A DNA stretch of 64,000 nt, taken from the NCBI RefSeq assembly GCF_015354615.1, contig NZ_JACAVQ010000003.1:1-64000 (forward strand). The letters are read 5' to 3'. The DNA comes from Aliidiomarina indica (GTDB taxonomy: Bacteria > Pseudomonadota > Gammaproteobacteria > Enterobacterales > Alteromonadaceae). The position numbers were made by a program, and so were the translations under genes. Positions 26,079 through 35,686 of this stretch are shown here, piece after piece; position 1 is the stretch's first letter, and every line of letters starts with the position of its first letter. The notes beneath the pieces were generated by a model that saw only the letters and a program-made list of their open reading frames with translations, was not told the DNA's origin and ran no database searches.

Positions 26079-28712
26079 CTAACGCGTGCGGGGTGATTTA
26101 TTTTCATCAAGCACCAACCTTACCTTGGTCGCCAATTCCATACGGGTGTATGGCTTGCTGAGCAGATGAACTCCGCGATCTAATCTCCCATGATGAACAA
26201 TCGCGTTTTCCGTATAACCCGAGGTGAATAGTACGTTTAACGCGGGGTAGCGTTCTCGAGCTTGATCCGCAAGTTCACGGCCATTCATACCTCCCGGCAT
26301 GACGATGTCCGTTAACAAAAGATCGACATCCTTGTTGTTCTGCAAGGCGGTCAAAGCCTCGTGCCCGGAACTGACGGAGGTTACTCGATAGCCTAATGAG
26401 CGCAGCTGTCGCTCCAAACTTTGCATCACCAAATCGTTATCTTCGGCAATTAAAATATGCTCCGTTCCACCTTGAGGCAGATTTCTTTTGGCTGCTTGCA
26501 GGTTTTCCGGAAGCACATTACTCACTCTCGGGAAATAGAGTTTCACCGATGTTCCTTCATTTGGCTCAGAGTAAATACTGATATGCCCACCCGATTGCTT
26601 GGTGAAACCGAAAACCATACTCAAGCCCAATCCACTGCCCTTCCCAACTTCCTTCGTTGTGAAGAAGGGTTCAAAAGCTTGATTCACCGTCTCTTCATCC
26701 ATACCAATTCCGGTATCTGATACACAGATCATGACATAATCACCGGGAGCTACTTCAAAGTGGTGAACCGCATAATCTTCATCCAACGTTACATTTTGCG
26801 TTTCAATGGTAAGTTTTCCGCCATTACTCATGGCGTCTCGAGCATTAATAACAAGGTTTAGTAACGCGGTTTCCAGTTCTCCTGCATCGATCTCCGTAAT
26901 ACTCGCGTCGGAGCTGGTAGTTAGTTCGAGTTCAAGGTCTTCTGGCAACGTTCGGCGAATTAACCCTCGCATCCCTTTCAATAATTGATTGAGCTCAGTG
27001 GGTTTAGGATCCAGAGGTTGGCGGCGAGCAAACGCCAACAACCGGCTTGTTAATTCGGCGCCCAGACGAGCTGCTGACAAGGTTATCTCTGTCATGGATT
27101 GCAGCTCTGTATCAGAGGTCCGCTCCATCATCATTTCGCTATTGCCAATAATCACCGTCAACAGATTGTTGAAATCGTGAGCTACGCCTCCGGTAAGGTG
27201 TCCGACAGCTTCTAGCTTTTGAGACTCGCGTAACCGCTTCTCAATTTCCAATCGCTCAGTGATGTCGCGCTCAATGGCGACTAAGTGAGTGCACTCACCT
27301 TCATCGTTAAGAAGGGGAACAATCTCTATCTCTAGACAATACTCTTGGCCAGACTTTGTATAATTAATCAATTGTGTGCGAACTGCTCTCTGCTCTTTCA
27401 GTGCCCTCTTGATTCTATCCAGTTCAGCGCGATCGGTTTTCGGTCCTTGAAGTATTCTCGGGCTTTTTCCGATAATTTCATTTGCCTCATAGCCTGTAAC
27501 CTGTGTAAAAGCCTCATTCACGTAAACCGTTTCTGGGCCAGGCTCGTCCAAAGGATTGGCCTTTGTGATAATGATGATATCGTTCAGTCTCGACACTGCG
27601 AGATCAAGCAGTTTGAGCCTTTCTCGTTCTTCGCGTAACTTAGTGATGTCTGAAAAATACACGGATATCCCATCAGGAGAGGGGTAAACATGAACTTCAA
27701 GCCATTTTCCGCTAGGTGAGAAATATTCTTCAAAGTGAAGCTTTTGCTTGGCCTTTGCAGCACGTCGATATCTCTCTGCGAAGGGACTTTCGTAACCGAT
27801 AGGGCATTTTTCCCAAATAATTTCCCCATCTAGCTCTTCTGCCGTGCTGCCAAGCACCTCAGCTGCTTTTTGATTTACGTAGGTAAACCGGAACTCATGA
27901 TCAAGCGTAAAAAACGCATCTGTAATACTTTCCACGGTATGGCGAAATTTCGACGCCAGATGCTCTGATTCTTCCTGAAGTCGACAAAGATCATCGATAT
28001 CAATCGATGAACCAAACCAACGAACCAACTTTCCATTGGCATCCCGTTGTACGAGAGCTTGAGTCTTAAACCAAATGTACTCTCCATCATGGCGCTGCAA
28101 ACGGAAATCTATTAGATACGGTTCGCCAGTTGCTACTGAATGACTCCATACCTTCATGGTATCTTCCCGATCATCCGGATGTAGCAGTGCGAGCCAATTA
28201 TCGAGAATTTCGTCTTTCGATTTTCCAGAGAACTTCGCCAAACTGTTGCTGACGAAGTCAATGACCCCGTGACCGTCAGCAGACCATACCTGAACCGGCA
28301 TGGCTTCGATGAAATCATCCATGGTCTCGCGCTGTGCTTGCTCGAGTTCTCGAATCTCCAAGTTTTGTTCTCGCACAGTGCGAAGCTTGTGAAAATAAAC
28401 ATAAGTAAGTAAAAGCACTAGAACGGAGAGGAGCCGATTGCTAATTATGTAGATATCCGGAACATTTAGAATATTTGGCGCCAAGAAGTAGATTGCTACC
28501 GTTGCTGCGAAACTAATCAACAACACACACAGTCGCATCCGGTCACTAATATTTGGAAGTATCATTGCACACGCCAAAATCGGCACATAGAGCATGCCGT
28601 GCGCGAAACCCAGGGGAGTTAAAAAATCCGTCAGAAAAACCAGAATTAAACTCACCCAGATCAAACTAGTACGAAGAGCTGAATGTTGAAATATAGTTTT
28701 TATTGTTTTCAA
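26079..28712 (-). CDS. Membrane-bound PAS hybrid histidine kinase
   Basis: About 878 residues from TTG 28712, chosen because GAGG lies 8 bases upstream and the upstream kinase's stop is 5 bases away; a longer frame to 28817 would overlap it. Residues 10-110 hold about four membrane helices. Three PAS domains follow (starting near MDDFIEAMPVQVWSADG, VESITDAFFTLDHEF and NDIIIITKANPLDEP). The third is LOV-like (GKSPRILQGPKTD) but lacks the photoactive Cys. Then HisKA (GGVAHDFNNLLTVI), HATPase (NARDAMSNGG, GKGSGLGLSMVFGF) and a receiver with LLTDIVMPGG. The input ligand is unknown. The C-terminal 380 residues closely match the neighbouring kinase. Confidence 0.9.
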   Translation of the reverse strand: MKTIKTIFQHSALRTSLIWVSLILVFLTDFLTPLGFAHGMLYVPILACAMILPNISDRMRLCVLLISFAATVAIYFLAPNILNVPDIYIISNRLLSVLVLLLTYVYFHKLRTVREQNLEIRELEQAQRETMDDFIEAMPVQVWSADGHGVIDFVSNSLAKFSGKSKDEILDNWLALLHPDDREDTMKVWSHSVATGEPYLIDFRLQRHDGEYIWFKTQALVQRDANGKLVRWFGSSIDIDDLCRLQEESEHLASKFRHTVESITDAFFTLDHEFRFTYVNQKAAEVLGSTAEELDGEIIWEKCPIGYESPFAERYRRAAKAKQKLHFEEYFSPSGKWLEVHVYPSPDGISVYFSDITKLREERERLKLLDLAVSRLNDIIIITKANPLDEPGPETVYVNEAFTQVTGYEANEIIGKSPRILQGPKTDRAELDRIKRALKEQRAVRTQLINYTKSGQEYCLEIEIVPLLNDEGECTHLVAIERDITERLEIEKRLRESQKLEAVGHLTGGVAHDFNNLLTVIIGNSEMMMERTSDTELQSMTEITLSAARLGAELTSRLLAFARRQPLDPKPTELNQLLKGMRGLIRRTLPEDLELELTTSSDASITEIDAGELETALLNLVINARDAMSNGGKLTIETQNVTLDEDYAVHHFEVAPGDYVMICVSDTGIGMDEETVNQAFEPFFTTKEVGKGSGLGLSMVFGFTKQSGGHISIYSEPNEGTSVKLYFPRVSNVLPENLQAAKRNLPQGGTEHILIAEDNDLVMQSLERQLRSLGYRVTSVSSGHEALTALQNNKDVDLLLTDIVMPGGMNGRELADQARERYPALNVLFTSGYTENAIVHHGRLDRGVHLLSKPYTRMELATKVRLVLDENKSPRTR

Positions 28713-28716
28713 AAAG

Positions 28717-31700
28717 TTAACCTCGGAGTACGCGCCGCACTTTGGTAGCCAGCTCCAAACGGGTATAGGGTTTACTAAGTAGCTCGACGCCGGGATCAAG
28801 ACGGCCGTGATGCACAATGGCGTTTTCGGTATAGCCCGACGTAAATAGAACCTTCAGCGAAGGGTTGTTTTCTCGAGCTTTATCGGCCAGTTCACGGCCA
28901 TTCATTCCCCCCGGCATCACAATATCTGTTAACAGCAAATCAATATCGTCACGTTCTCCCAGTGATATGAGTGCATCCGGACCGGAACTGACCGCGGTTA
29001 CCTTGTATCCCAGCGAGCGTAATTGCCGTTCAAGATGCTGAAGTACTAGGGGGTCATCCTCGGCAATCAAAATATGCTCGATTCCGCCCTCGGGCAGTAA
29101 CTCTGCTATTGGCTGGTAGGTCTTTCCTTGCATATGCTTCACGCGTGGAAAATACAACTTAACACTCGTCCCTTCATTTGGCTCCGAGTAGATACTGATG
29201 TGTCCACCTGATTGTTTAGTAAAACCAAACACCATACTTAAGCCAAGTCCGCTACCTTTGCCCACGGCTTTAGTGGAAAAGAAAGGCTCGAATACCCGCT
29301 GAGCTACTTCAGGGGGCATTCCAGTACCGGTGTCTGATATGCACAGCATCACATACTCACCAGGGGTCACTTCCGCATGCCGTTCTGCATAGTCTTGATC
29401 GAGTATTGTACTCGTGACCTCGATGGTAAGTGTTCCGCCGCTCAGCATGGCATCTCGTGCATTGATAACCAAATTCAGCAAGGCTGTGTCGAGTTCGCTC
29501 GCATCGACTTCGGCAATCACAGAATCAGTTCCGGGCACGAACACAAACTCAATATTTTCCGGTAGAGTGCGCCGAATCAATCCGCGCATAGCTTCGACTA
29601 GTTGATTGAGGTCCGTTGGCTTGGGATCGAGTGGCTGACGGCGAGCAAATGCTAGCAGCCGGCTCGTCAGTTCTGCCCCCCGTGAAGCGGCTGATACCGT
29701 CATCTCAGCCATGGTCTGCAGTTCCGGGTCCGTCGTGAGCTCCGCCATCATTTCTGCATTACCGAGAATAACGGTCAACAAGTTATTGAAATCATGGGCC
29801 ACGCCACCCGTCAGATGGCCTACAGCTTCCATTTTTTGTGATTCACGCAGCTTGAGTTCCAATTCCATTCGTTCCGAAATATCAAGCATGCTTCCAACCA
29901 TGCGAGTCGCCCGACCGTTTGCATCCCGAATCACGAAACCGCGATCGACCACTGTCGCCACCTCACCATCACTTTTTATAAAGCGATATTCGTGTGTCCA
30001 TTGGTTTTCTTCACCTTCAAGTACCTTCTGTATGCTATCTACAGTCCGTTCCAAGTCATCAGGATGAAGGCGCCGTGTCCAGGATTCCGGCCCCGGTTCC
30101 ATATCGGCTAAGGAATATCCGAATAATTCCGTAATCGAATCATTCCACCAAACTTGATCGTTTGTTAAATCCCAGTCCCAAATAACATCGTTCGTGGCTT
30201 TTGATATGAGATTAAATCGTTCCTGATGCTCACGTTCCCGAGTGACATCCCTGAAATAGACCGCCAAGCCGTCTGGAATTGGGTAAGCACTAATATCAAA
30301 CCACTTGTTTAAGGGGGGATAAAACTCTCTAAAACGAACCGTTTTCTGACTTTCAAAGGCTTTTTGATATTGTTTCTCTATTTCGCTCCCTTTCACTGCA
30401 GGGAACTCCGCAAAGACATTTTTACCGAGTAGTTCATCCTCGGAACGCTCAAGTAATACGCCAGCTTGTTTATTGAGGTAGGTAAAGTGCCACTCTTTAT
30501 TTAGTGCATAAAAGGCGTCACTAATGCTTTCTAGGATATTTAGGCGATGTTGTTCTTCCTCATCCGCTCGCAGCTGGGCTTCGCGCAAGATAGAAATGTC
30601 TTGCAGTGCGCCCTGTACCGCAATGACTTTTCCCTGATCACTCCATTGCGCCTCGCCCATGGCTCGGACCCAAGGGCGCCGGCCGTCAGGGCACTGTAAT
30701 TGACAAGTAATATCAAAGGCATCGCCCCGCTCAGCACATTGGAGAAAGGCCTTTTCAACCTTCGAACGAAACTCTGGGGCGTAGAAATCTATCGCTTCAG
30801 CGACATTGGCAGGAGCATACGCTGCTGGCATACCATGCATCACCGCCGTCTCTGGTGTCCAGTAGACTGTCTTAGAATCAAGATCAACTCTCCAACCGCC
30901 TAAACGAGCCTTTTCCCCCGCCAACCGAAGCAGTTGCTCAGCCTGTGTCAACTGATTTCTCGTAATGATTAAAGGGGAAATATCCTGAACATATCCAACA
31001 ACAATTTCACCATTAGGGGTTATATGGCGCTCACCCACCCCCTTGATGTAACGAACATTTCCATCGCGAGCACGCACACGGTGTTCAAACAAAATTTGCG
31101 GCGCATTGTCATCCGCAAAAGCTTGATAAACCGCCTTGGCTGCGTCCCGATCATCCGGGTGCACCATGGCAAAATACTCGTCGAAGTTAGGTGCAGATGT
31201 TCTATGCGCTACATCATAAATGTCGAAGACTTGTCGGGACCAATTTAAGTCACCAGTGCTCGGGTCATATTCCCAGGTGCCAAGTCGTAGCAGTCGCTCT
31301 GCTGTGCGCATGCGAGCTTCATGCTCTTGCAGCTTTAACAACGCCTGTCTTAATTCTTTAGAACGAATTACTAAATCTTGAACGGCGATTCTGTTGCCAG
31401 TTTCAAGCCAAGACTCCGTACTATCTCCCTGAACTATCTTAGTTACATCTTCTACCCGATGCATGATGTACTCGACAGTATCGTCCTTACACAAGACCGG
31501 ACTGTTCACCGGGCTCCAATAGCGTTCTTCGAAATTCCCGGAAGGTAAGCGTATCGGATAACGCTGTATTCCCATTACATCAGCAGTTTTGAGCGATAAG
31601 ACTCGCTGCAATGAGGCAGATAGTGTCTTTACGCCATCGCTTGACGGATCATCGGGATCGTCCGGAAATACTTCAAAGAGTGTCTTTCCTACGAGATCAC

Positions 31701-31836
31701 TTTCCTGAGTCATTGTTGATTTTAAGTATTCATCAGTGACCGCAATAATTTCGAAATTTTCTGGCTCAAGGACCAGGATTTTTCCTGGCGACGCTTTAAA
31801 CAAACGTCTGAACTGAGCATCACTAGTGTGCGACAT
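28717..31836 (-). CDS. Soluble multi-PAS hybrid histidine kinase
   Basis: About 1,039 residues from ATG 31836, which overlaps the stop of the upstream EAL gene, implying coupling. No membrane segment, so cytoplasmic. Five PAS-type domains are visible, starting near residues 8 (FKASPGKILVLEPENF), 185 (GTWEYDPSTGDLNWS), 310 (GGWRVDLDSKTVYWT), 430 (SISDAFYALNKEWHF) and 555 (TNDVIWDWDLTNDQVWW). They are followed by HisKA (GGVAHDFNNLLTVILGN), HATPase (NARDAMLSGG, GKGSGLGLSMVFGF) and a receiver with LLTDIVMPGG. From HisKA on it is nearly a copy of the next kinase, so the pair arose by duplication with swapped sensor parts. A phospho-acceptor partner may be the EAL response regulator upstream. Confidence 0.9.
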   Translation of the reverse strand: MSHTSDAQFRRLFKASPGKILVLEPENFEIIAVTDEYLKSTMTQESDLVGKTLFEVFPDDPDDPSSDGVKTLSASLQRVLSLKTADVMGIQRYPIRLPSGNFEERYWSPVNSPVLCKDDTVEYIMHRVEDVTKIVQGDSTESWLETGNRIAVQDLVIRSKELRQALLKLQEHEARMRTAERLLRLGTWEYDPSTGDLNWSRQVFDIYDVAHRTSAPNFDEYFAMVHPDDRDAAKAVYQAFADDNAPQILFEHRVRARDGNVRYIKGVGERHITPNGEIVVGYVQDISPLIITRNQLTQAEQLLRLAGEKARLGGWRVDLDSKTVYWTPETAVMHGMPAAYAPANVAEAIDFYAPEFRSKVEKAFLQCAERGDAFDITCQLQCPDGRRPWVRAMGEAQWSDQGKVIAVQGALQDISILREAQLRADEEEQHRLNILESISDAFYALNKEWHFTYLNKQAGVLLERSEDELLGKNVFAEFPAVKGSEIEKQYQKAFESQKTVRFREFYPPLNKWFDISAYPIPDGLAVYFRDVTREREHQERFNLISKATNDVIWDWDLTNDQVWWNDSITELFGYSLADMEPGPESWTRRLHPDDLERTVDSIQKVLEGEENQWTHEYRFIKSDGEVATVVDRGFVIRDANGRATRMVGSMLDISERMELELKLRESQKMEAVGHLTGGVAHDFNNLLTVILGNAEMMAELTTDPELQTMAEMTVSAASRGAELTSRLLAFARRQPLDPKPTDLNQLVEAMRGLIRRTLPENIEFVFVPGTDSVIAEVDASELDTALLNLVINARDAMLSGGTLTIEVTSTILDQDYAERHAEVTPGEYVMLCISDTGTGMPPEVAQRVFEPFFSTKAVGKGSGLGLSMVFGFTKQSGGHISIYSEPNEGTSVKLYFPRVKHMQGKTYQPIAELLPEGGIEHILIAEDDPLVLQHLERQLRSLGYKVTAVSSGPDALISLGERDDIDLLLTDIVMPGGMNGRELADKARENNPSLKVLFTSGYTENAIVHHGRLDPGVELLSKPYTRLELATKVRRVLRG

Positions 31837-33058
31837 ATTTACTTTTACCCAATTCTCCCCTCCAAGCGGAAGCGGCTGAGCAATCCATAGGTCGCGCAAT
31901 AAAGTAACCCTGAGCTTCGTCACACCCGAGATCTCGCAAGTAATTCAATGCCAACTCATCCTCAACACCTTCGGCCACGACATTTAAGCCAAGTGATTTT
32001 CCAAGTCCAATTACAGCAGCGGCGATTTTACGAGATTCATCAGAGCTAGATAATGTCTTTACGAAGGTTTGATCGATCTTCAATTCCGAGAAAGGTAGCC
32101 TCGCCAACTGAACAAGCGAAGAATAGCCGACCCCAAAATCATCAATCGACAGCTGAAAGCCACGAATTCTAAACTGGGTTAAGCTCTCCAATAGTGCTAA
32201 TGGATTATCCATATTGGCCGTTTCGGTCACTTCCAGAATAATTCGTGACGGTGAAATACCGTTACTTTCGCACTCGGAAAGTAACCAACGCGGGAAGGTA
32301 TCATCTATTAAATTAATCGGTGACAGGTTCAACGCACATTTGAAGCTCTTATCCTTCATTTGCAGTGGCATATTAGCAAGGGCAAAACGGTAAATCTGAC
32401 GGGTTAGTTCATTGATGAGCCCTGACTGTTCAGCCAAGCAGATAAACTGATCGGGCGGTACCATTCGCCCCTCTTCGCACGGCCAGCGGGCTAAACACTC
32501 GAAGCCCACTAACTTACCAGAAAAGCAGGATATTTTCGGCTGAAAGTGGGTAACGAATACGTTAGTAGTTATCGCATCTTGGAGCTGCTCTACCGTCACG
32601 GGCTCGTTCAAGAACGTGCGGGAGGATGTCACCTCTTGAGTTTCTGCTGACAGCATCGCCAGTAAATCTGTTCGGGAGAAAGGCTTTGAGAGGGTTCCAA
32701 GCAGTCTCAGGCCGTTCTCGCGAACAGCTCTAGCTGAAGAATCCAGTATTCTCCCGCCCAGTCCGGAGATAATAAGTACAGCTGCCTGGCATTCTATCTC
32801 AGCAAGTTCATGAATGACCTCAATACCATCCCTATCGGCCAGCTGAAGATCAACAATAACGTGGGTAGGTGACCAAGAGGACAACTTTTCAAGAAAGCCT
32901 TCCGAGTCACACGAGAAATCAGTCTCGTACCCTGCCGACTTTGCCAATAGACAAATGGTATTGGCGACGTCTTGCTCATCATCCAATACCAGCAACCGAC
33001 CTAAACTTTCATTCTTATTCACGACAATTTCCTCACTTTTGCTCTTTCGGCGGGACAT
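31823..33058 (-). CDS. Response regulator with receiver and EAL (c-di-GMP phosphodiesterase) domains
   Basis: 411 residues from ATG 33058; an in-frame TTG at 33145 is an alternative. The receiver comes first (LLVLDDEQDVAN; acceptor Asp in VIVDLQLADRDG). The EAL domain begins near residue 160: its signature reads FECLARW, with Cys for the usual Ala, but other catalytic landmarks remain (LNLSPINL, LEVTET, SIDDFGVGYSS, LKIDQTFVK, AEGVED), so hydrolysis of c-di-GMP is plausible. Its end overlaps the first hybrid kinase, which fits a phosphorelay-to-c-di-GMP circuit. Cytoplasmic. Confidence 0.9.
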   Translation of the reverse strand: MSRRKSKSEEIVVNKNESLGRLLVLDDEQDVANTICLLAKSAGYETDFSCDSEGFLEKLSSWSPTHVIVDLQLADRDGIEVIHELAEIECQAAVLIISGLGGRILDSSARAVRENGLRLLGTLSKPFSRTDLLAMLSAETQEVTSSRTFLNEPVTVEQLQDAITTNVFVTHFQPKISCFSGKLVGFECLARWPCEEGRMVPPDQFICLAEQSGLINELTRQIYRFALANMPLQMKDKSFKCALNLSPINLIDDTFPRWLLSECESNGISPSRIILEVTETANMDNPLALLESLTQFRIRGFQLSIDDFGVGYSSLVQLARLPFSELKIDQTFVKTLSSSDESRKIAAAVIGLGKSLGLNVVAEGVEDELALNYLRDLGCDEAQGYFIARPMDCSAASAWRGELGKSKYVAH

Positions 33059-33581
33059 AACTTTTTTCTTCACCGGTATAACAAGATACCGAGAGTCATA
33101 AGCTGCGCGTAAGGATTCCCTCATTGCTATCATTCGATAAAACAAAAGGCCTTATTGCAAAACCGACTAGGACAATAGTTAAGGGCTGAATTTCCTTGAA
33201 AGTTATAGCGCTTTTTCAATCTTGCGAGGTAGTGATGTGAAATGCAACGTTTTTCTATTATGATCATTAATATACTGGAAGTTTATAAATAATTCGCTCT
33301 GCCTAACTGAGTTAAATCAGAGCAATACCCAAGTAGCTATTCTGCAAATGTCCCACTAGCGGAGGTCAACTATTGCTGCTTTGAACAACTTCGTGTTGAC
33401 TCTCCTGATTACATCCAAATCCATTTGCGAGTCACAAAGTACACTCACCTGAGCCATGCACGCTCATATGGGTACGCCGAGTTATGTGACCTAACGCACA
33501 TACTCGGGTAAAAATACTCACTAAACTCATCGCAAGGGTCACCATTGTGGGGCTCTTATCAAACTCCCCAGGAGAATTGTC
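33059..33581. other. Intergenic region upstream of the 39-residue protein
   Basis: About 520 bases. A strong hairpin occurs at 33477-33507: CCGAGTTATGTG, 8 bases, CACATACTCGG, 11 pairs with one bulged T and no T-tract, so it is a structured leader or operator rather than a terminator. A weaker pair, GGAGGTCAAC with GTTGACTCTCC, lies near 33360-33405. I see no coding frame with a ribosome site other than the small gene at 33582. Confidence 0.4.
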
Positions 33582-33701
33582 ATGTCTAAGCAACACGATC
33601 AAGGTTCAAATGCACCGAGCCAGCCTGAACAGAAAAAACATGCGAAGCCCGATCAACGGGATCAACACAAACCGCAGCAAGCACCTGATAAAAAAGCCTA
33701 G
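33582..33701 (+). CDS. Small hydrophilic Gln/Lys/Pro-rich protein, 39 residues
   Basis: ATG 33582 follows CCAGGAGAATTGTC (AGGAG, 8 bases). The product begins MSKQHDQGSNAPSQPEQKK and ends QQAPDKKA, with no hydrophobic residues to speak of, so it should be disordered and soluble. A strong terminator follows 16 bases after the stop, and a 500-base leader region precedes it, so it is a monocistronic gene. I recognise no family; the composition recalls small hydrophilic stress proteins, which is only analogy. Confidence 0.7.
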   Translation: MSKQHDQGSNAPSQPEQKKHAKPDQRDQHKPQQAPDKKA

Positions 33702-33716
33702 GTCATCACGCTAATT

Positions 33717-33746
33717 AAAGCTCAGCAGCCCCTTGCTGAGCTTTTT
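33717..33746 (+). terminator. Rho-independent terminator of the small hydrophilic protein gene
   Basis: AGCTCAGCA, loop GCCCCT, TGCTGAGCT followed by TTTT: perfect 9-bp stem, extended by A-T pairs. Confidence 0.92.
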
Positions 33747-33903
33747 ATATATGGCTTTGCAACACCCCGCGAGCCACACGGAATCGACGTTTCCATAACA
33801 TTGACACCATTCTCCAGAATTCATTAAAAAGGCAACCCCTCCCACTGATCGTTGACGCTAAAGGCAACGTATTCACATCACACATCCATCAAGGATAGCG
33901 ACT

Positions 33904-34551
33904 ATGTCTACCACCCTATTTCGTCAAGCTGATCTTGCTGCCATGCCTTCGCGCCATCGCGCTCACTTCGTCAATAGTTTATCGGGCTTTAAAAGCGCCA
34001 ATCTCCTTGCCACCAAAAGTACCGCCGGTGTCACTAATTTAGCGATGATTAGCTCCGTTGTGCATTTAGGGGCAGACCCAGCCCTTATGGGATATATCAC
34101 CCGACCTAAGACTGTCGCGCGCGATAGTATCGACAATATTGAGACCACCGGTGTATACACATTCAACCACGTGCACAGCCTCATGTTGCCAGCGGCGCAT
34201 CAAGCTGCAGCTAAGTTTGCAAGTGACCAATCGGAGTTTTCAGAATGCGGCTTTAACGAAGGCTACGTGGATGATTTTTTCGCCCCTTACGTGCAAGAAA
34301 GCGCATTAAGTATTGGCCTAGCACTCGTGGAAACTGTACCCATTCGACACAATGGAACACAGTTGGTGATTGGCAAAATTGAATGGGTAAAGGTCCCTCA
34401 AACGGTGATTAACGACGATGGCTACATTGCTATCGAAAAGCTCGATAGCATCGCTGTATCCGGCCTCGACGGGTATCATCAGAGCCAACGCATTGCGCGC
34501 TTTAGTTACCCTGAAATTGGTTGCGCTCCGAAGCAACTCCACTCACTGTGA
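33904..34551 (+). CDS. Flavin reductase-like, FMN-binding split-barrel protein
   Basis: 215 residues. The central part, TNLAMISSVVHLGADPALMG then YITRP, and GVYTFNHVHSLMLPAAHQAA, follows the split-barrel flavin reductase-like domain in which backbone and Ser/Thr groups hold FMN phosphate. Probably an FMN-binding oxidoreductase or flavin reductase; substrate unknown. No signal peptide. It ends 44 bases before the convergent rluF gene. Confidence 0.78.
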   Translation: MSTTLFRQADLAAMPSRHRAHFVNSLSGFKSANLLATKSTAGVTNLAMISSVVHLGADPALMGYITRPKTVARDSIDNIETTGVYTFNHVHSLMLPAAHQAAAKFASDQSEFSECGFNEGYVDDFFAPYVQESALSIGLALVETVPIRHNGTQLVIGKIEWVKVPQTVINDDGYIAIEKLDSIAVSGLDGYHQSQRIARFSYPEIGCAPKQLHSL

Positions 34552-34595
34552 CCATGGCCGCCAACTAACCTTTTATGAGGTTCATAACCTGGGCC

Positions 34596-35438
34596 CTAGC
34601 TACGCTTTGCGCGTTGGGACAAAGGTCGCGACCTTGATTTCGAATTTGGTTTTGAATTTGGTTGTGAGCTAGGTTTCGGCTTCGGCCGACGACTGCGATG
34701 CCCTTCCGGTGCTAAGCCCGTGGAATGCTCAATCGATTTCATCAGCTCCGCAAGCTCGGTTTCGGTCAGATCACGCCATTGACCCACATCTAATTTGCCC
34801 AACCGAATATTCATAATACGAGTGCGCTCGAGTTTCCGCACTTGGAAACCAAAATGCTCACACATACGGCGAATTTGTCGATTTAAACCTTCAATGAGAA
34901 TGATTTTAAACACAAAGGTTGAGAGCTTCACGACTTTACATTTTTTTGTACGGGTATTCAGAATAGGTACGCCACCGGACATTCCCGCGATGAAGTCACC
35001 GGTAATCGGTTTATCGACCGTTACCACATATTCTTTCTCGTGCTTATTACCCGCACGCAAGATCTTATTCACTAGATCGCCATTGCTGGTAAGGAAAATG
35101 AGGCCCTGTGAATCTTTGTCTAGGCGCCCAATCGGGAATATGCGCTGCCGATGTCCGACAAACTTCGTGATGTTGTTACGTTCGGCAGAATCCGTGGTGG
35201 ATACCACACCTACTGGCTTATTTAGCGCAATGAAAACAAACTGTTCTTTATCCTGAGCGGCGATCACGCGACCGTTTAGACGCACTTCATCACCCTCTTG
35301 CACTTTATCGCCCATCACTGCAGGGCGACCATTCAAAGTCACCTGTCCCTGCTCGATGAATTTATCAGCCTCGCGGCGCGAACAAATCCCACTCTCGCTA
35401 ATAAATTTGTTCAGTCTTACGGTATCCCGTGATTGCAT
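34596..35438 (-). CDS. rluF: 23S rRNA pseudouridine synthase RluF
   Basis: 280 residues. An S4 domain starts at once ([20 protein letters not shown]), then the RsuA-family catalytic motif [14 protein letters not shown] with the Asp nucleophile near residue 102, and [20 protein letters not shown]. Line by line it follows E. coli RluF, which makes pseudouridine at 23S positions 2604/2605. The C-terminal 40 residues are a basic Ser/Lys/Arg/Pro/Asn tail with short repeats ([12 protein letters not shown]), as in relatives. Confidence 0.93.
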   Translation of the reverse strand: MQSRDTVRLNKFISESGICSRREADKFIEQGQVTLNGRPAVMGDKVQEGDEVRLNGRVIAAQDKEQFVFIALNKPVGVVSTTDSAERNNITKFVGHRQRIFPIGRLDKDSQGLIFLTSNGDLVNKILRAGNKHEKEYVVTVDKPITGDFIAGMSGGVPILNTRTKKCKVVKLSTFVFKIILIEGLNRQIRRMCEHFGFQVRKLERTRIMNIRLGKLDVGQWRDLTETELAELMKSIEHSTGLAPEGHRSRRPKPKPSSQPNSKPNSKSRSRPLSQRAKRS

Positions 35439-35686
35439 AGACCCTCTGTGCCGATGAAATAACTACGCCATTATCTATTTCTAAGGTGGCGAATGCCAAC
35501 TCAAATCGTATTTTGCGCACTTCCTGTAAGATGACCCTGCTGATACCAAGTCACGCGCGCTACAAACATCCGATACTCCACCAGAATAAAACGTGCATTC
35601 TTATTGGCAAAATCTCAAAAAGTCTTGTCTATAATCGAGAACGCGTCAAAAACACGGATTTCCACACATAAAAAGGATAAAGGATC

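Noticed and set aside
28713-28817. 35-residue N-terminal extension of the membrane kinase
   Set aside because: It would overlap the end of the upstream kinase gene and lacks a ribosome site, whereas TTG 28712 has one directly after the upstream stop.
30540-30758. Short frames inside the two histidine kinase genes
   Set aside because: Out-of-frame shadows of PAS-domain coding sequence.
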